DNA from: an uncultured Aquimarina sp.
GTDB taxonomy: Bacteria > Bacteroidota > Bacteroidia > Flavobacteriales > Flavobacteriaceae
Length of the DNA stretch: 64,000 bases
Direction of reading: 5' to 3'
Assembly (NCBI GenBank): GCA_947489195.1
Contig: CANLCT010000007.1
Coordinates: forward strand, 41,441 to 105,440
Made by a program: the position numbers and the translations under genes. Below the pieces are notes generated by a model, which was not told the origin of the DNA, ran no database searches, and was given only the letters and a program-made list of their open reading frames with translations. This document shows positions 49,775 to 59,756 of the stretch, one piece after another; positions within the stretch are counted from its first letter, which is position 1, and every line of letters starts with the position of its first letter.

Positions 49775-50656
49775 TTATAAAATACGTTTAATACCTAAAA
49801 ACTCTTTTCGGTATTCGGTAGGAGTACAACCTTTATTTTTTTTAAATCTTCGATTAAAATTTGCAATACTATTAAAGCCACACTGGTAGGCAATTTCAGA
49901 AATACTTTGATCTTTTTCAATCAATGATCGGGTGGCGTAACCAATTCTCAAATCATTTAGGTAATCAACAAAGGTTTTTCCTGTGCTTTTTTTTATGAAC
50001 CTACTAAATGAGCCTGTGCTCATGTTTAATAATTTACAGGCATCAGAAATTTGAATTTTTGAACCGTAGTTTTTTTGCAAATAAACGGCCAGTCGATTTA
50101 ACTTTTGATTGTGTTCAAAGCTTTCGGGTTCTACAGTTGAATTTGATAGTGTTTTTTGCTCGGTAGATATGGCTAAATCATATAGTATAGAAAATATTTC
50201 CATAAAATAGTCTATACCATCAATTTTTGAAAGTTTACAAATTCTAGATTCCATTTTTAAGCAAGTAGCTTCTGAAAAAGCAATACCGTGATTTGCTTTT
50301 TGAAACATATCTCTTATGGGTTTTAAAATAGCCCTTTCTAACAATTCATGTTGAAATAAATTATTCGAAAATTGAATAGTAATTTCATGCATTTGTTTTT
50401 TTGGAGCCTTATGCTGCTCCCAACAATGATATAAGTTTGGTCCTACTAGTACAAGTTCTTTATCTCCTATTTCCTCCATACTATCACCAACAACACGCCG
50501 TAAACCTTTTCCGTTTGAAATATAATTGAGTTCAATTTCAGGATGATAATGAATAGGGAAGTCAAAGTATTCCTTTTGCCTATCAAAAACTAAAAAGCTA
50601 TCATTTTCGGTCATTTGCATAATTTCCTGTTGTGGCTTTTGGTAGGAATGTTTCAT
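49775..50656 (-). CDS. AraC family regulator of mannan locus
   Basis: The 293-residue protein has an N-terminal cupin-like sugar-binding domain (FPIHYHPEIELNYISNGKG) and a C-terminal pair of helix-turn-helix motifs (ACKLLNMSTGSFSRFIKKST, ISEIAYQCGFNSIANFNRRF, ending CTPTEYRKEF). It is encoded between GH5 and GH26 and divergent from GH26 with a 153-bp shared upstream region, so it probably controls the locus. The inducer may be a manno-oligosaccharide, by inference. This is a simple AraC, unlike the usual hybrid two-component or SusR regulators of PULs. Confidence 0.9.
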   Translation of the reverse strand: MKHSYQKPQQEIMQMTENDSFLVFDRQKEYFDFPIHYHPEIELNYISNGKGLRRVVGDSMEEIGDKELVLVGPNLYHCWEQHKAPKKQMHEITIQFSNNLFQHELLERAILKPIRDMFQKANHGIAFSEATCLKMESRICKLSKIDGIDYFMEIFSILYDLAISTEQKTLSNSTVEPESFEHNQKLNRLAVYLQKNYGSKIQISDACKLLNMSTGSFSRFIKKSTGKTFVDYLNDLRIGYATRSLIEKDQSISEIAYQCGFNSIANFNRRFKKNKGCTPTEYRKEFLGIKRIL

Positions 50657-50708
50657 ATTAATATTTGTTTTTGGTAGAATAGTATCAATGTAACGGTATA
50701 GGTGTTGT

Positions 50709-50716
50709 TACCTTTG
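50709..50716 (+). promoter_or_regulatory. Candidate -7 box upstream of GH26
   Basis: TACCTTTG in the araC-GH26 divergent region, 94 bases before the GH26 ATG; no spaced TTG. Confidence 0.3.
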
Positions 50717-50809
50717 TAATATAGTAATTTTTTAAAATAACAATAAAATAAAAGAAATATATGTTGTTTTTTTGATATTTTGTTGAGTTATTGTTAATTG
50801 TGGTAATGT

Positions 50810-51949
50810 ATGAATTTTATTTTTAAACTAGATCGATTATTGAAACTAGGAATATATGTAATAATAATACTATTGCAGTTTTCGTGTGTGAGTGCATTAA
50901 AAAAAGAATCAAAAAAAATAATTTTAGCAGATCAAAACGCTAGTAAGTCAACTAGATATTTAATGGCTCGTATAAAAGAATTACCTAAAAAAGGCTATGC
51001 TTTTGGTCAGCAAGATGCTACGGCTTATGGAGTACGTTGGAAAAATAAAGGAACAGACTATAAAAGTGATGTTAATGATGTGGTCGGAGATTTTCCAGGA
51101 GTGTATGGTTTTGAATTGGGGCACTTGGAATTAGGAGCTCAGGTAAATTTGGATTCAGTGAATTTTAAATTAATGAATAAACTGATTCAAAAGGCTGATC
51201 GTGATCGAGGTATTATCACTATTAGTTGGCACCCCGATAATCCAGTAACTTTAAAAAATGCATGGGATCCTACTGCTGCTGTGTCAACAATTATTGAAGG
51301 AGGTGTGTTACATTTAAAATATAAAGATTGGTTGCGTAAAGTAGCAAATTTTTTAAATGAATTAAAAACAAAATCAGGAAAAAAAATACCTGTAGTTTTT
51401 CGACCATTTCACGAAATGAATGGTTCGTGGTTTTGGTGGGGAGCAAAAAGTTGTACACCCAGCGAGTTTAAAAGTTTATGGCAACAAACATTTAATATAC
51501 TTACTAAACAATACAAGGTAAACAATGCTATTTTTTGTTATTCAACGGATCAAATTACCAGTCAAGAAGAATATTTACGCTTTTATCCAGGCGATGCATA
51601 CGTAGATGTGCTAGGCATTGATTTATATCATAAAAGTACAACAGAAAATTATATAGAAGTTTTAAATACAAATATCGATGTACTTGCAGCTATAGCCCAT
51701 AGCAAAGACAAACCTTTTGCATTATCCGAAGGAGGGCTTGAAAAAATACCAATTAAAAATTGGTGGACACAAGTGTTGGATAAAAACATTGCAAGTAAAG
51801 GTTTATCATGGGCTTTGGTGTGGCGTAATGCCTGGGAAAATCATCATTATGTGCCTTATGACAAAAAGCAAGTAAGTTTTCAAGATTTTGTAAAGTTTAA
51901 AAATTTAGAACATGTTTTGTTTCTAAAAGATTTAAAAAAAATAAAATAG
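50810..51949 (+). CDS. GH26 beta-mannanase lipoprotein
   Basis: The 379-residue enzyme has a lipobox (LLQFSC, Cys26) and a full GH26 domain: YAFGQQDATAYGVRW, TISWHPDNP, acid/base Glu202 in FRPFHEMNGSWFWWG and nucleophile Glu307 in FALSEGG. ManA-type GH26 enzymes release mannobiose from mannan. It starts the GH26-permease-GH130 row (60 and 48 bases apart). Confidence 0.95.
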   Translation: MNFIFKLDRLLKLGIYVIIILLQFSCVSALKKESKKIILADQNASKSTRYLMARIKELPKKGYAFGQQDATAYGVRWKNKGTDYKSDVNDVVGDFPGVYGFELGHLELGAQVNLDSVNFKLMNKLIQKADRDRGIITISWHPDNPVTLKNAWDPTAAVSTIIEGGVLHLKYKDWLRKVANFLNELKTKSGKKIPVVFRPFHEMNGSWFWWGAKSCTPSEFKSLWQQTFNILTKQYKVNNAIFCYSTDQITSQEEYLRFYPGDAYVDVLGIDLYHKSTTENYIEVLNTNIDVLAAIAHSKDKPFALSEGGLEKIPIKNWWTQVLDKNIASKGLSWALVWRNAWENHHYVPYDKKQVSFQDFVKFKNLEHVLFLKDLKKIK

Positions 51950-52009
51950 CAATAAGTGTATTGCTCAGTTTTTTAAGTAGTAATAAATATTTAATTCAAA
52001 TAATAGACA

Positions 52010-53407
52010 TTGGAAAAACTAAAATTAAAAGAGAAAATTGGTTATGGCTTTGGGGATTTTGCATCGTCAATGTTTTGGAAGATGTTTGGCGTGTATTTGT
52101 TGTTTTTTTATACGGATATTTTTGGAATTTCGGCTGCGGTAGTCGGTACTATGTTTTTAGTTACTCGGGTGTTTGATGGTATTAATGACCCATTAATGGG
52201 AATAATAGCTGATAGAACCGAAACCAAATGGGGTAAATTCAGGCCTTACTTACTTTGGATGTGTGTCCCTTTCGCTTTGTTTGGGGTGCTTACATTTACT
52301 ACACCAGATTTAAGTGTATCAAATAAAATTATATATGCATATGTAACTTATTGTTTAATGATGGTGTTTTATACTACCGTTAATGTGCCCTATGCTTCAT
52401 TAATGGGGGTAATGACATCTAATTTAAAGGATCGTACCTCATTGGCTTCGTTTCGGTTTATTTTTGCCTTTGCTGGTGGAATTTTTGTACTAGCAACAGC
52501 AGAATCTTTTGTTGATTTTTTTGCAAAAATAAATGGTAATGGAATAAACCTTCAAAAAGGTTGGCAATATACTATGGCTGTTTATGGGGTGGTTGCTGCA
52601 CTGTTATTTTATTTTACTTTTCGTTGGACCAAAGAAAGAGTTGAACCTCCAAAAACACAAAAATCAAATTTAAAAGAAGATTTTAAAAACCTTGCTACTA
52701 ACCGACCTTGGTTTATTTTGCTCGGAGCAGGAATCTGCTCCTTGATATTTAATTCTATACGTGATGGTTCAGCTATATATTACTTCAAGTATTATTTCGA
52801 AGATCAACAAATGGTTTCCTTCTTTTTTAATAAGGTGTCATTAAGTTATAGTACACTTTATTTGGTGTTAGGTCAAGCAGCAAATCTTATTGGGGTAACC
52901 CTAGCTAAACCAGTATCAGATAAATTAGGAAAAAAGAAAACATTTTTAACAGCAATGGGTATAGCGGCTGTGCTGAGCTGTTTTTTTTATTATTTAAATG
53001 AGCTGGATGTTGTTTTAATCTTTGTCCTTCAATTTTTAATAAGCTTGTGTGCGGGTATTATTTTTCCATTATTGTGGTCAATGTATGCTGATATAGCAGA
53101 TTATTCGGAGTGGAAAAGTGGTCGTAGAGCAACTGGACTTATTTTTTCTTCATCATCCATGTCACAAAAAATGGGGTGGACCATAGGAGGAGCGTTAACA
53201 GGTTGGATATTGGCTTATTATGGTTTTGAAGCCAATGTAGAGCAAACTGAAGAAGCCAAAACTGGCATACGTATGATGATGAGTTTTTTACCAGCAGTCG
53301 GAGCACTGTTGTCTGCAATTATTGTATTCTTTTACAAACTTGATGATGCTTTTATGTTAAAAATTAATGCTGATTTAATCGAAAAAAGAAAACAGACAAG
53401 TTTATAA
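52010..53407 (+). CDS. GPH-type (MFS) oligosaccharide permease
   Basis: The 465-residue protein has about 12 membrane helices and the GPH signatures KIGYGFGDFASSMFW, FDGINDPLMGIIADRT and FRPYLLWMCVPFA; and in the second half LGKKKTFLTAMG and YADIADYSEWKSGRRATGL. It most likely imports mannobiose or mannosyl-glucose across the inner membrane with a cation. The start is TTG at 52010. Confidence 0.93.
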   Translation: MEKLKLKEKIGYGFGDFASSMFWKMFGVYLLFFYTDIFGISAAVVGTMFLVTRVFDGINDPLMGIIADRTETKWGKFRPYLLWMCVPFALFGVLTFTTPDLSVSNKIIYAYVTYCLMMVFYTTVNVPYASLMGVMTSNLKDRTSLASFRFIFAFAGGIFVLATAESFVDFFAKINGNGINLQKGWQYTMAVYGVVAALLFYFTFRWTKERVEPPKTQKSNLKEDFKNLATNRPWFILLGAGICSLIFNSIRDGSAIYYFKYYFEDQQMVSFFFNKVSLSYSTLYLVLGQAANLIGVTLAKPVSDKLGKKKTFLTAMGIAAVLSCFFYYLNELDVVLIFVLQFLISLCAGIIFPLLWSMYADIADYSEWKSGRRATGLIFSSSSMSQKMGWTIGGALTGWILAYYGFEANVEQTEEAKTGIRMMMSFLPAVGALLSAIIVFFYKLDDAFMLKINADLIEKRKQTSL

Positions 53408-53455
53408 TAATAAGAGTAACAAACGGAGTTGTATAGATATAATTAATAGTCTTTT

Positions 53456-54631
53456 ATGAATAATTTAAGTACAGATAGCATGGTATTTCGAAATCTTTTC
53501 GAAGAGCATGAGGTTTTATTGTCTAAAAAAAATGTTCCAATACCAGATAATAGCGGGATTTTTGTGAGGCATAGATATCCTATAATTACAGCACAACATA
53601 TCCCTTTACATTGGCGGTACGATTTAAATCCAATGACTAACCCAAAAGGTTTAGAGCGTATTGGAGTAAATGCAACCTTTAACGCAGGAGCTATAAAATG
53701 GAATGATAAATATGTGCTTTGTGTTAGGGTTGAAGGTAAGGATCGTAAATCTTATTTTGCTTTCGCCGAAAGTGAAAACGGGATTGATAATTTTAGGTTT
53801 TGGGATACTCCATTATTACTACCTCAAACTGAGAGTCCAGATGTAAACGTTTATGACATGCGTTTAACACATCATGAAGATGGTTTTATTTACGGTATAT
53901 TTTGTACAGAACGAAAGGATCCAAAAGCAAATGATACTTCTTCTGCAATAGCAAATGCTGGAATTATAAGATCAAAAGATATGATTAATTGGGAGCGACT
54001 TCCCGATTTGATTTCAAATTCAAACCAACAACGTAATGTGGTGTTGCATCCAGAGTTTGTTGATGGGAACTATGCTTTATACACTAGACCACAAGATGGT
54101 TTTATTGAAACAGGAGCAGGCGGAGGTATTGGTTTAGGTTTAGTAAAAGATATGACATATCCTCAAGTCGGGCATGAGGTTATTATAAATCCAAAAAAGT
54201 ACCACACTATTTACGAAGTAAAAAATGGTCAGGGAGCAGCTCCAATTAAAACAACCGAAGGCTGGTTGCACCTGGCTCACGGTGTTCGCAATACGGCTTC
54301 AGGTTTGCGTTATGTGTTGTATATGTTTATGACAGCTTTAGATGATATTTCAAAAGTAATTTATGAACCAGCAGGTTATTTTTTAGCCCCGAATGATCAA
54401 GAAATTATTGGAGATGTTGGTAACGTGCTATTCAAAAATGGTTGGATTGCAGATGCTAACGGCACAGTGTTTATTTATTATGCATCGTCAGATACTCGAA
54501 TGCACGTAGCTAAAACTTCAATTAATATTTTAATTGATTATTGCAAAAACACGCCAGTTGATAAGTTGAACTCATCCAGTTCTGTTAAAAATATATTTGA
54601 ACTTATAAAAAATAATAAAGGCTTTTATTAG
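53456..54631 (+). CDS. GH130 mannosylglucose phosphorylase
   Basis: The 391-residue enzyme fits GH130 subfamily 1: RIGVNATFNAGAIKWNDKYV, then the catalytic Asp134 in DVNVYDMRLTHHEDG, RNVVLHPEFVDG, and GWLHLAHGVRNTASGLRY. The reaction is phosphorolysis of 4-O-beta-D-mannosyl-D-glucose to alpha-mannose-1-phosphate and glucose. Cytoplasmic (no signal peptide). With the AGE epimerase and GH26 it completes the known mannan pathway. Confidence 0.93.
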   Translation: MNNLSTDSMVFRNLFEEHEVLLSKKNVPIPDNSGIFVRHRYPIITAQHIPLHWRYDLNPMTNPKGLERIGVNATFNAGAIKWNDKYVLCVRVEGKDRKSYFAFAESENGIDNFRFWDTPLLLPQTESPDVNVYDMRLTHHEDGFIYGIFCTERKDPKANDTSSAIANAGIIRSKDMINWERLPDLISNSNQQRNVVLHPEFVDGNYALYTRPQDGFIETGAGGGIGLGLVKDMTYPQVGHEVIINPKKYHTIYEVKNGQGAAPIKTTEGWLHLAHGVRNTASGLRYVLYMFMTALDDISKVIYEPAGYFLAPNDQEIIGDVGNVLFKNGWIADANGTVFIYYASSDTRMHVAKTSINILIDYCKNTPVDKLNSSSSVKNIFELIKNNKGFY

Positions 54632-55031
54632 TCTTTTTTTATAGGAAGTGAAAAATCAAAACTTATAGGGGTACTTATTTTAATAAATAGCGAAAATGTT
54701 ATTTGTAAAAAATACACTTTCTGTTTGTTGTATTTGTTGTTAAGTTGGTTTTGAATTAAATTATTTTAAAACATTTAGGTGTTTATTTAATAATAATATA
54801 AACAAATGGCAGAATAGTCTTAATTAATGGGCTGTTGATTAATTAATTTTGAATAATAACCCAAAGTAAATTACAAGTGACTTGATTGTGTAGTTGGTTT
54901 AATAAAGAGAAGTTGTTGTTAGGCTTACAAATATACTATGAATAATAGTATTATAAGTAAAACGAATAAATTGGGCTAGCACATGTCAACTTATAGCTAG
55001 TAGAATAAAATAATTAAACATAATATCAATT
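54632..55031. other. Intergenic region before susC, no gene seen
   Basis: 400-bp AT-rich gap that should carry the susC promoter. I see no TAnnTTTG box and no strong hairpin; a control site cannot be named. Confidence 0.45.
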
Positions 55032-58000
55032 ATGAATAGGCATATAAAAATAAATATGAGTTTGTTACTGCTATTATTTGGGCTTAGTGTTATAGGCGGA
55101 AACTGTATGGCTCAAAATAGTATTAAAGGAACCGTGGTTGATTCTGATGGGGCCATATTGCCAGGGGTTACGGTTTTTGAGAAAGAATCTTCAAATGGAA
55201 CACTTACTGATTTTGATGGGAATTATAAAATAGATGTAGCGTCAAATGCAGTATTAATTTTTAGTTACACAGGTTTTATTTCGCAAGAGGTAGCAGTTGG
55301 TACTCAATCAAAAATTGATATAGTACTTATTCAAGATCAAACTTTATTAAATGAGGTTGTTGTCGTTGGGTATACAAGCCAGTTAAAAGAGGATGTATCA
55401 GGATCAGTAGTAAAAATTGATGTAGATGATTTAAATGCAATTCCACAAGTAAGTGTGGATCAGTTAATACAAGGTCGAGCAGCAGGAGTTACGGTAACAC
55501 AAAATACAGGGCAACCTGGTGGAGCAGTGTCCATAAAAATTAGAGGAGTCGGTTCAATTAATGCTTCGACCGAGCCTTTATATATTATTGATGGTATCCC
55601 TTTTTCAAGTGATGTTCGAAATATAGCGGGTAGTGGTCGATCTTTTGATAATAGCGCCAGTCCATTGTCTGGTATAAACCCAAGTGATATTGAATCTATT
55701 AATATCTTAAAAGATGCTTCCGCAACAGCGATATATGGTTCTAGAGGATCTAATGGAGTCGTAATTATAAATACAAAAAAAGGTAAAAAACGAGGAGGAG
55801 AAATTAAATTTAGTACTTACACGGCTTTTCAGCAGCCTGTAAATTTATTACCTGTATTAAATTTAAGAGAATATGCGGCGTTTCAAAATGAATTGAGAAC
55901 AGTATTTGGTTTTCCCGAAGATCAAGCTATTGTAGAATTTTTACGACCTGAATTACTAGGTGAGGGAACCAATTGGCAACGAGAAATTTTTGATGAAGCT
56001 TATTTAATTAATCATCAGTTAAGCTTTTCGGGATCAAATGAAAAAACAAATTATTTTTTATCTACAGGTTATACCGATCAAGAAGGTATAGTTCGGGGTT
56101 CTGGTTTTGAAAGAATTAGTTTTCGGTTAAATCTAGACTCTCAAGTTAAAGAAAAGATTAAAATAGGTTTAAATTTATCGGGGAGTAGAACGGACGAAGA
56201 TATTATAGCTAATGGCGATTCTCGTGGTGTAGTCGCATTAGCATTAAGAAACAACCCAGCAATAGCGGTATTTAATCCAGATGGTTCATTTGCGGGTCCT
56301 ACTACTTCCGAAGAAATTTCATTGGCATTACCTAATCCGATAGCTCAAATAGAAAGTGTTGATAATACACTTAGAAGAGATCGATTATTTGCTAAAATTT
56401 ATGCCGAAATTGATGTGTTTGAAGGCCTTAAATATAGTCCAGAAATTGGAGGAAATTTCGAGTTTAATAATAGCAGAATTTTTCAAAGAGCATTTAGTTT
56501 TGGAGCCATTTCATTTGATACGCCAACAGTTACTAATCGAGATGAAAAAAATCAGTTTTGGATTATAAAAAATGTTCTTAATTACAATAAAAGAATTAAT
56601 GATCTTCATAATATTACGGTTCTTATAGGTCATGAGGCTCAAGAATCTTCATGGAATGGAGTCGAAACCGTTGGTACAGGATTTGTAGATAATGATTTGT
56701 CAACCTTAAATGCTTCCGATGGTTTAAATGATCGTAATACAGAATACAAAGGTAGCACAGCTTTAGAATCCTATTTCGGACAAGCCTTTTACTCCTATGA
56801 TAATAGGTATAATATTTCGGCTTCTATTAGAGCCGATGGATCATCAAATTTTACTAGAGAAAATCGTTGGGGATATTTCCCATCTATAAGTGCGGCATGG
56901 AAATTATCGAATGAAAGTTTTATGGAAAATTTTTCAGCCATTCAAAATATCAAATTATACGGTGGATATGGCGAGGTAGGAAATCAATCCATTTCTCCAT
57001 TTTCATTTGGATCAAGATTAAATTCAAGAGCTACAGATTTAGGAACAGGTTTTTTATTAGCTAATTTTCCGAATCCTGATTTAAAATGGGAAACATCAAA
57101 ACAAGTGAATTTAGGGTTAGATTTTTCATTATTCAAAGGACATTTTAGTACAACTATTGAAGTTTATCGAAAATTAAATAGTGACTTTTTGTTCCAATTA
57201 GGTTTAACTGATTTTGTTTTAGGGGGTATAAATAGACCTGGATCTATAGCGCCACCATGGGTTAATTTAGGGGAAATGGAAAACAAAGGTGTTGATGTTA
57301 CTTTCAATTTTGATGCATTTAACACCAAAGATTTTTCGTGGAATTCAACATTCACATTTTCGCACTATAAAAATGAAGTATTGTCCTTAGTAGATGGTTT
57401 ACGTATTAATGGACAAACTAATTTAGATGATACCAATGAAGTATTAACACAAACCCGGGTGGGTGATCCTATTGGAGTTTTTTATGGCTATCAAGTCGAA
57501 GGACTTTTTAGATCAATTGAAGATTTTGAAGGAGCACCAATACAATTTGGTCAACCTGTTGGTGATGCCAGTGTACCTGGTCGTACTTGGTTAGGAGATA
57601 TTAAGTTTAGAGATGTAAATAATGATGGTGTTGTGGATGCCAATGACAGAACAGCTATTGGAAGTCCGCATCCAGATTTTACATTTTCGTGGCAAAATAA
57701 TTTTAAGTATAAAAATTTCGAATTAGGGATATTTTTACAAGGATCTTACGGTAATGATGTGTTTAATGCTATTGGAAGGTCGCTTACAGCTACGAATTTA
57801 ACGTTTAGAAATCAATTAACATCAGTTATCGATTATTGGACCCCACAAAATCCTAATGCTTCGCAACCTAGGTATACTAGTAATGCTACAAGTAATATTT
57901 TTATTTCCGATAGGTATATTGAAGATGGTTCATATTTAAGAATACAAAATGTGCGCTTGGGCTATACTTTACCAGAATTAAAGTCATTAGAAAAAATAGG

Positions 58001-58175
58001 AATTTCAAAAGTAGGTATCTACGGTTCAATTCAAAATTTACATACGTTCACAAAGTATTCAGGTTATGATCCCGAAGTAGGTGCATTAAATCAAGATCCT
58101 TTATTACAAGGAGTAGACAATGGGAGGTACCCATTGGCAAGAACATTCACTTTTGGACTTGACTTAGTATTTTAA
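55032..58175 (+). CDS. susC: SusC-like TonB-dependent transporter
   Basis: The 1047-residue protein has a signal peptide, a carboxypeptidase-D-like domain (about 30-110, IKGTVVDSDGAILPGVTVFE), a TonB-box region, the plug (LIQGRAAGVTVTQNTGQPGG; ILKDASATAIYGSRGSNGVV) and a large barrel ending TFTFGLDLVF. It imports oligosaccharides bound by SusD. Only 11 bases separate it from susD. Confidence 0.96.
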   Translation: MNRHIKINMSLLLLLFGLSVIGGNCMAQNSIKGTVVDSDGAILPGVTVFEKESSNGTLTDFDGNYKIDVASNAVLIFSYTGFISQEVAVGTQSKIDIVLIQDQTLLNEVVVVGYTSQLKEDVSGSVVKIDVDDLNAIPQVSVDQLIQGRAAGVTVTQNTGQPGGAVSIKIRGVGSINASTEPLYIIDGIPFSSDVRNIAGSGRSFDNSASPLSGINPSDIESINILKDASATAIYGSRGSNGVVIINTKKGKKRGGEIKFSTYTAFQQPVNLLPVLNLREYAAFQNELRTVFGFPEDQAIVEFLRPELLGEGTNWQREIFDEAYLINHQLSFSGSNEKTNYFLSTGYTDQEGIVRGSGFERISFRLNLDSQVKEKIKIGLNLSGSRTDEDIIANGDSRGVVALALRNNPAIAVFNPDGSFAGPTTSEEISLALPNPIAQIESVDNTLRRDRLFAKIYAEIDVFEGLKYSPEIGGNFEFNNSRIFQRAFSFGAISFDTPTVTNRDEKNQFWIIKNVLNYNKRINDLHNITVLIGHEAQESSWNGVETVGTGFVDNDLSTLNASDGLNDRNTEYKGSTALESYFGQAFYSYDNRYNISASIRADGSSNFTRENRWGYFPSISAAWKLSNESFMENFSAIQNIKLYGGYGEVGNQSISPFSFGSRLNSRATDLGTGFLLANFPNPDLKWETSKQVNLGLDFSLFKGHFSTTIEVYRKLNSDFLFQLGLTDFVLGGINRPGSIAPPWVNLGEMENKGVDVTFNFDAFNTKDFSWNSTFTFSHYKNEVLSLVDGLRINGQTNLDDTNEVLTQTRVGDPIGVFYGYQVEGLFRSIEDFEGAPIQFGQPVGDASVPGRTWLGDIKFRDVNNDGVVDANDRTAIGSPHPDFTFSWQNNFKYKNFELGIFLQGSYGNDVFNAIGRSLTATNLTFRNQLTSVIDYWTPQNPNASQPRYTSNATSNIFISDRYIEDGSYLRIQNVRLGYTLPELKSLEKIGISKVGIYGSIQNLHTFTKYSGYDPEVGALNQDPLLQGVDNGRYPLARTFTFGLDLVF

Positions 58176-58186
58176 ACATATAAAAG

Positions 58187-59749
58187 ATGAAAAATATCAT
58201 ATTTAAAAATTACTTTACGTGTATTGTGTTAGGGCTTTCGCTAATGTTTTCATCTTGTGAAGATGAGTTTTTAGACAGACCACCAGAAGATGCGTTTAAT
58301 TCGGCAGAGTTTTATCAAACCGCTGCTCAAATAGAGTCGGGGACTAATGCATTATATACTGTTCCATGGTTTCGGTATGTGTCCGAAGCGCAATGGCCAA
58401 TCGGAGAGTTGGCTGGGGGAACGGGAAGAACTTGGGATCCCAGAAATCAAGATTTTGACCTTTTTGCGGTAACAGGGAGTAATAATACTTTGGGTTTAGC
58501 CTGGACATCATTATTTGCCGTAGTAGCACAAGCAAATGGAGTATTAAATTTATTGCCCGATACTCCTCCCCAAGGCGTAACGAACGAGCAATTGAATAAT
58601 GCTATTGGCGAAGCCCGTGCAATGCGCGCTTTAGCTTATTTTCATATTGTGCGTATATGGGGATCAGTACCAATTATTGAAAATAATACCGAACTGGTAG
58701 GCGAAAATAGTATTCCAAGGCATATTGTTGATGATGTGTATCAGTTTATAAAAAATGACTTGCAATTTGCTGTTGATAATATTAGTTATACCAAAGCTAG
58801 TGATCCAGGAAGAATTTCAAGTAATGGAGCAAAAGCATTATTATCTAAAGTGCATTTAACGCGAAAAGAATATGCACAGGCTTATCAATTATCAAAAGAA
58901 GTGATTGATTCTGGCGAGTTTAAGCTTTTGGGAGGTACAGGAGCTGATGGAGCAGCAGGAAGTTATAATGACTTATTTTTAACAGCTAATGATAATAATT
59001 TAGAAAGCATTATAGCATTACAATGGACTACTTCGGGGGTGTCAAATGATGGAAATGCGGTGCAAAGTTTTTATGCGCTTTCAGGAATAACAGGTTTTAC
59101 AGATGGGTTTTCGGCTATAGGACCATCATTAGATTTACAAGCTACTTATGAGGATATTGAAATGGATCAAAGGTTTATGGCAACAATTATGCAGCCAGAT
59201 ACTTTTTACCCAGATCTTAATGGAGGCTATACCTCACCAGCACCCGAAAGTGTAGATGCACAAGGGACACGAGCAGCAATAAAAAAATACGTAGTAGGAA
59301 CACCAGCAACAAATGGAGGGGGCGCACAGGGGAGTTACCCGAATAATACTTATATGCTTCGTTATGCCGATGTATTGCTAATAAATGCCGAAGCAATTAT
59401 TATGGGAGGTGGAGGCTCAATGGAAGAGGCAGAAATGGGAGTAAATAAAATTAGAAACAGAGCAGGTTTACCTTCAATTTCAGCACCAACTTTTGAAGCT
59501 ATTTTTAAGGAACGAAAAATTGAATTTGCCTTTGAAATGATACATTGGTTTGATGCCATTAGAAGGGATGATGCCACCGATTACTTATCCAATATTGAGC
59601 GTGGGTGGTTTTTTAATAATGGAACCGAAGTGTTTTCACGCAAAGTGACCGTCACCCCCGATAAGTTATTGTTTCCGTATCCTTCCAATGAAACCTTGAA
59701 CAATCCAGCTTTGTTAGACACTCCAATTCCTTATCCTAATTTTAATTGA
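58187..59749 (+). CDS. susD: SusD/RagB-like surface glycan-binding lipoprotein
   Basis: The 520-residue lipoprotein (lipobox FSSC, Cys24, CEDEFLD) is rich in TPR-like helices: AYFHIVRIWGSVPII, GAKALLSKVHLTRKEY and ERKIEFAFEMIHWFDAIRRDD near the end. It forms the lid on SusC. Seven bases before the next gene, so one operon. Confidence 0.95.
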   Translation: MKNIIFKNYFTCIVLGLSLMFSSCEDEFLDRPPEDAFNSAEFYQTAAQIESGTNALYTVPWFRYVSEAQWPIGELAGGTGRTWDPRNQDFDLFAVTGSNNTLGLAWTSLFAVVAQANGVLNLLPDTPPQGVTNEQLNNAIGEARAMRALAYFHIVRIWGSVPIIENNTELVGENSIPRHIVDDVYQFIKNDLQFAVDNISYTKASDPGRISSNGAKALLSKVHLTRKEYAQAYQLSKEVIDSGEFKLLGGTGADGAAGSYNDLFLTANDNNLESIIALQWTTSGVSNDGNAVQSFYALSGITGFTDGFSAIGPSLDLQATYEDIEMDQRFMATIMQPDTFYPDLNGGYTSPAPESVDAQGTRAAIKKYVVGTPATNGGGAQGSYPNNTYMLRYADVLLINAEAIIMGGGGSMEEAEMGVNKIRNRAGLPSISAPTFEAIFKERKIEFAFEMIHWFDAIRRDDATDYLSNIERGWFFNNGTEVFSRKVTVTPDKLLFPYPSNETLNNPALLDTPIPYPNFN

Positions 59750-59756
59750 TATAAAA

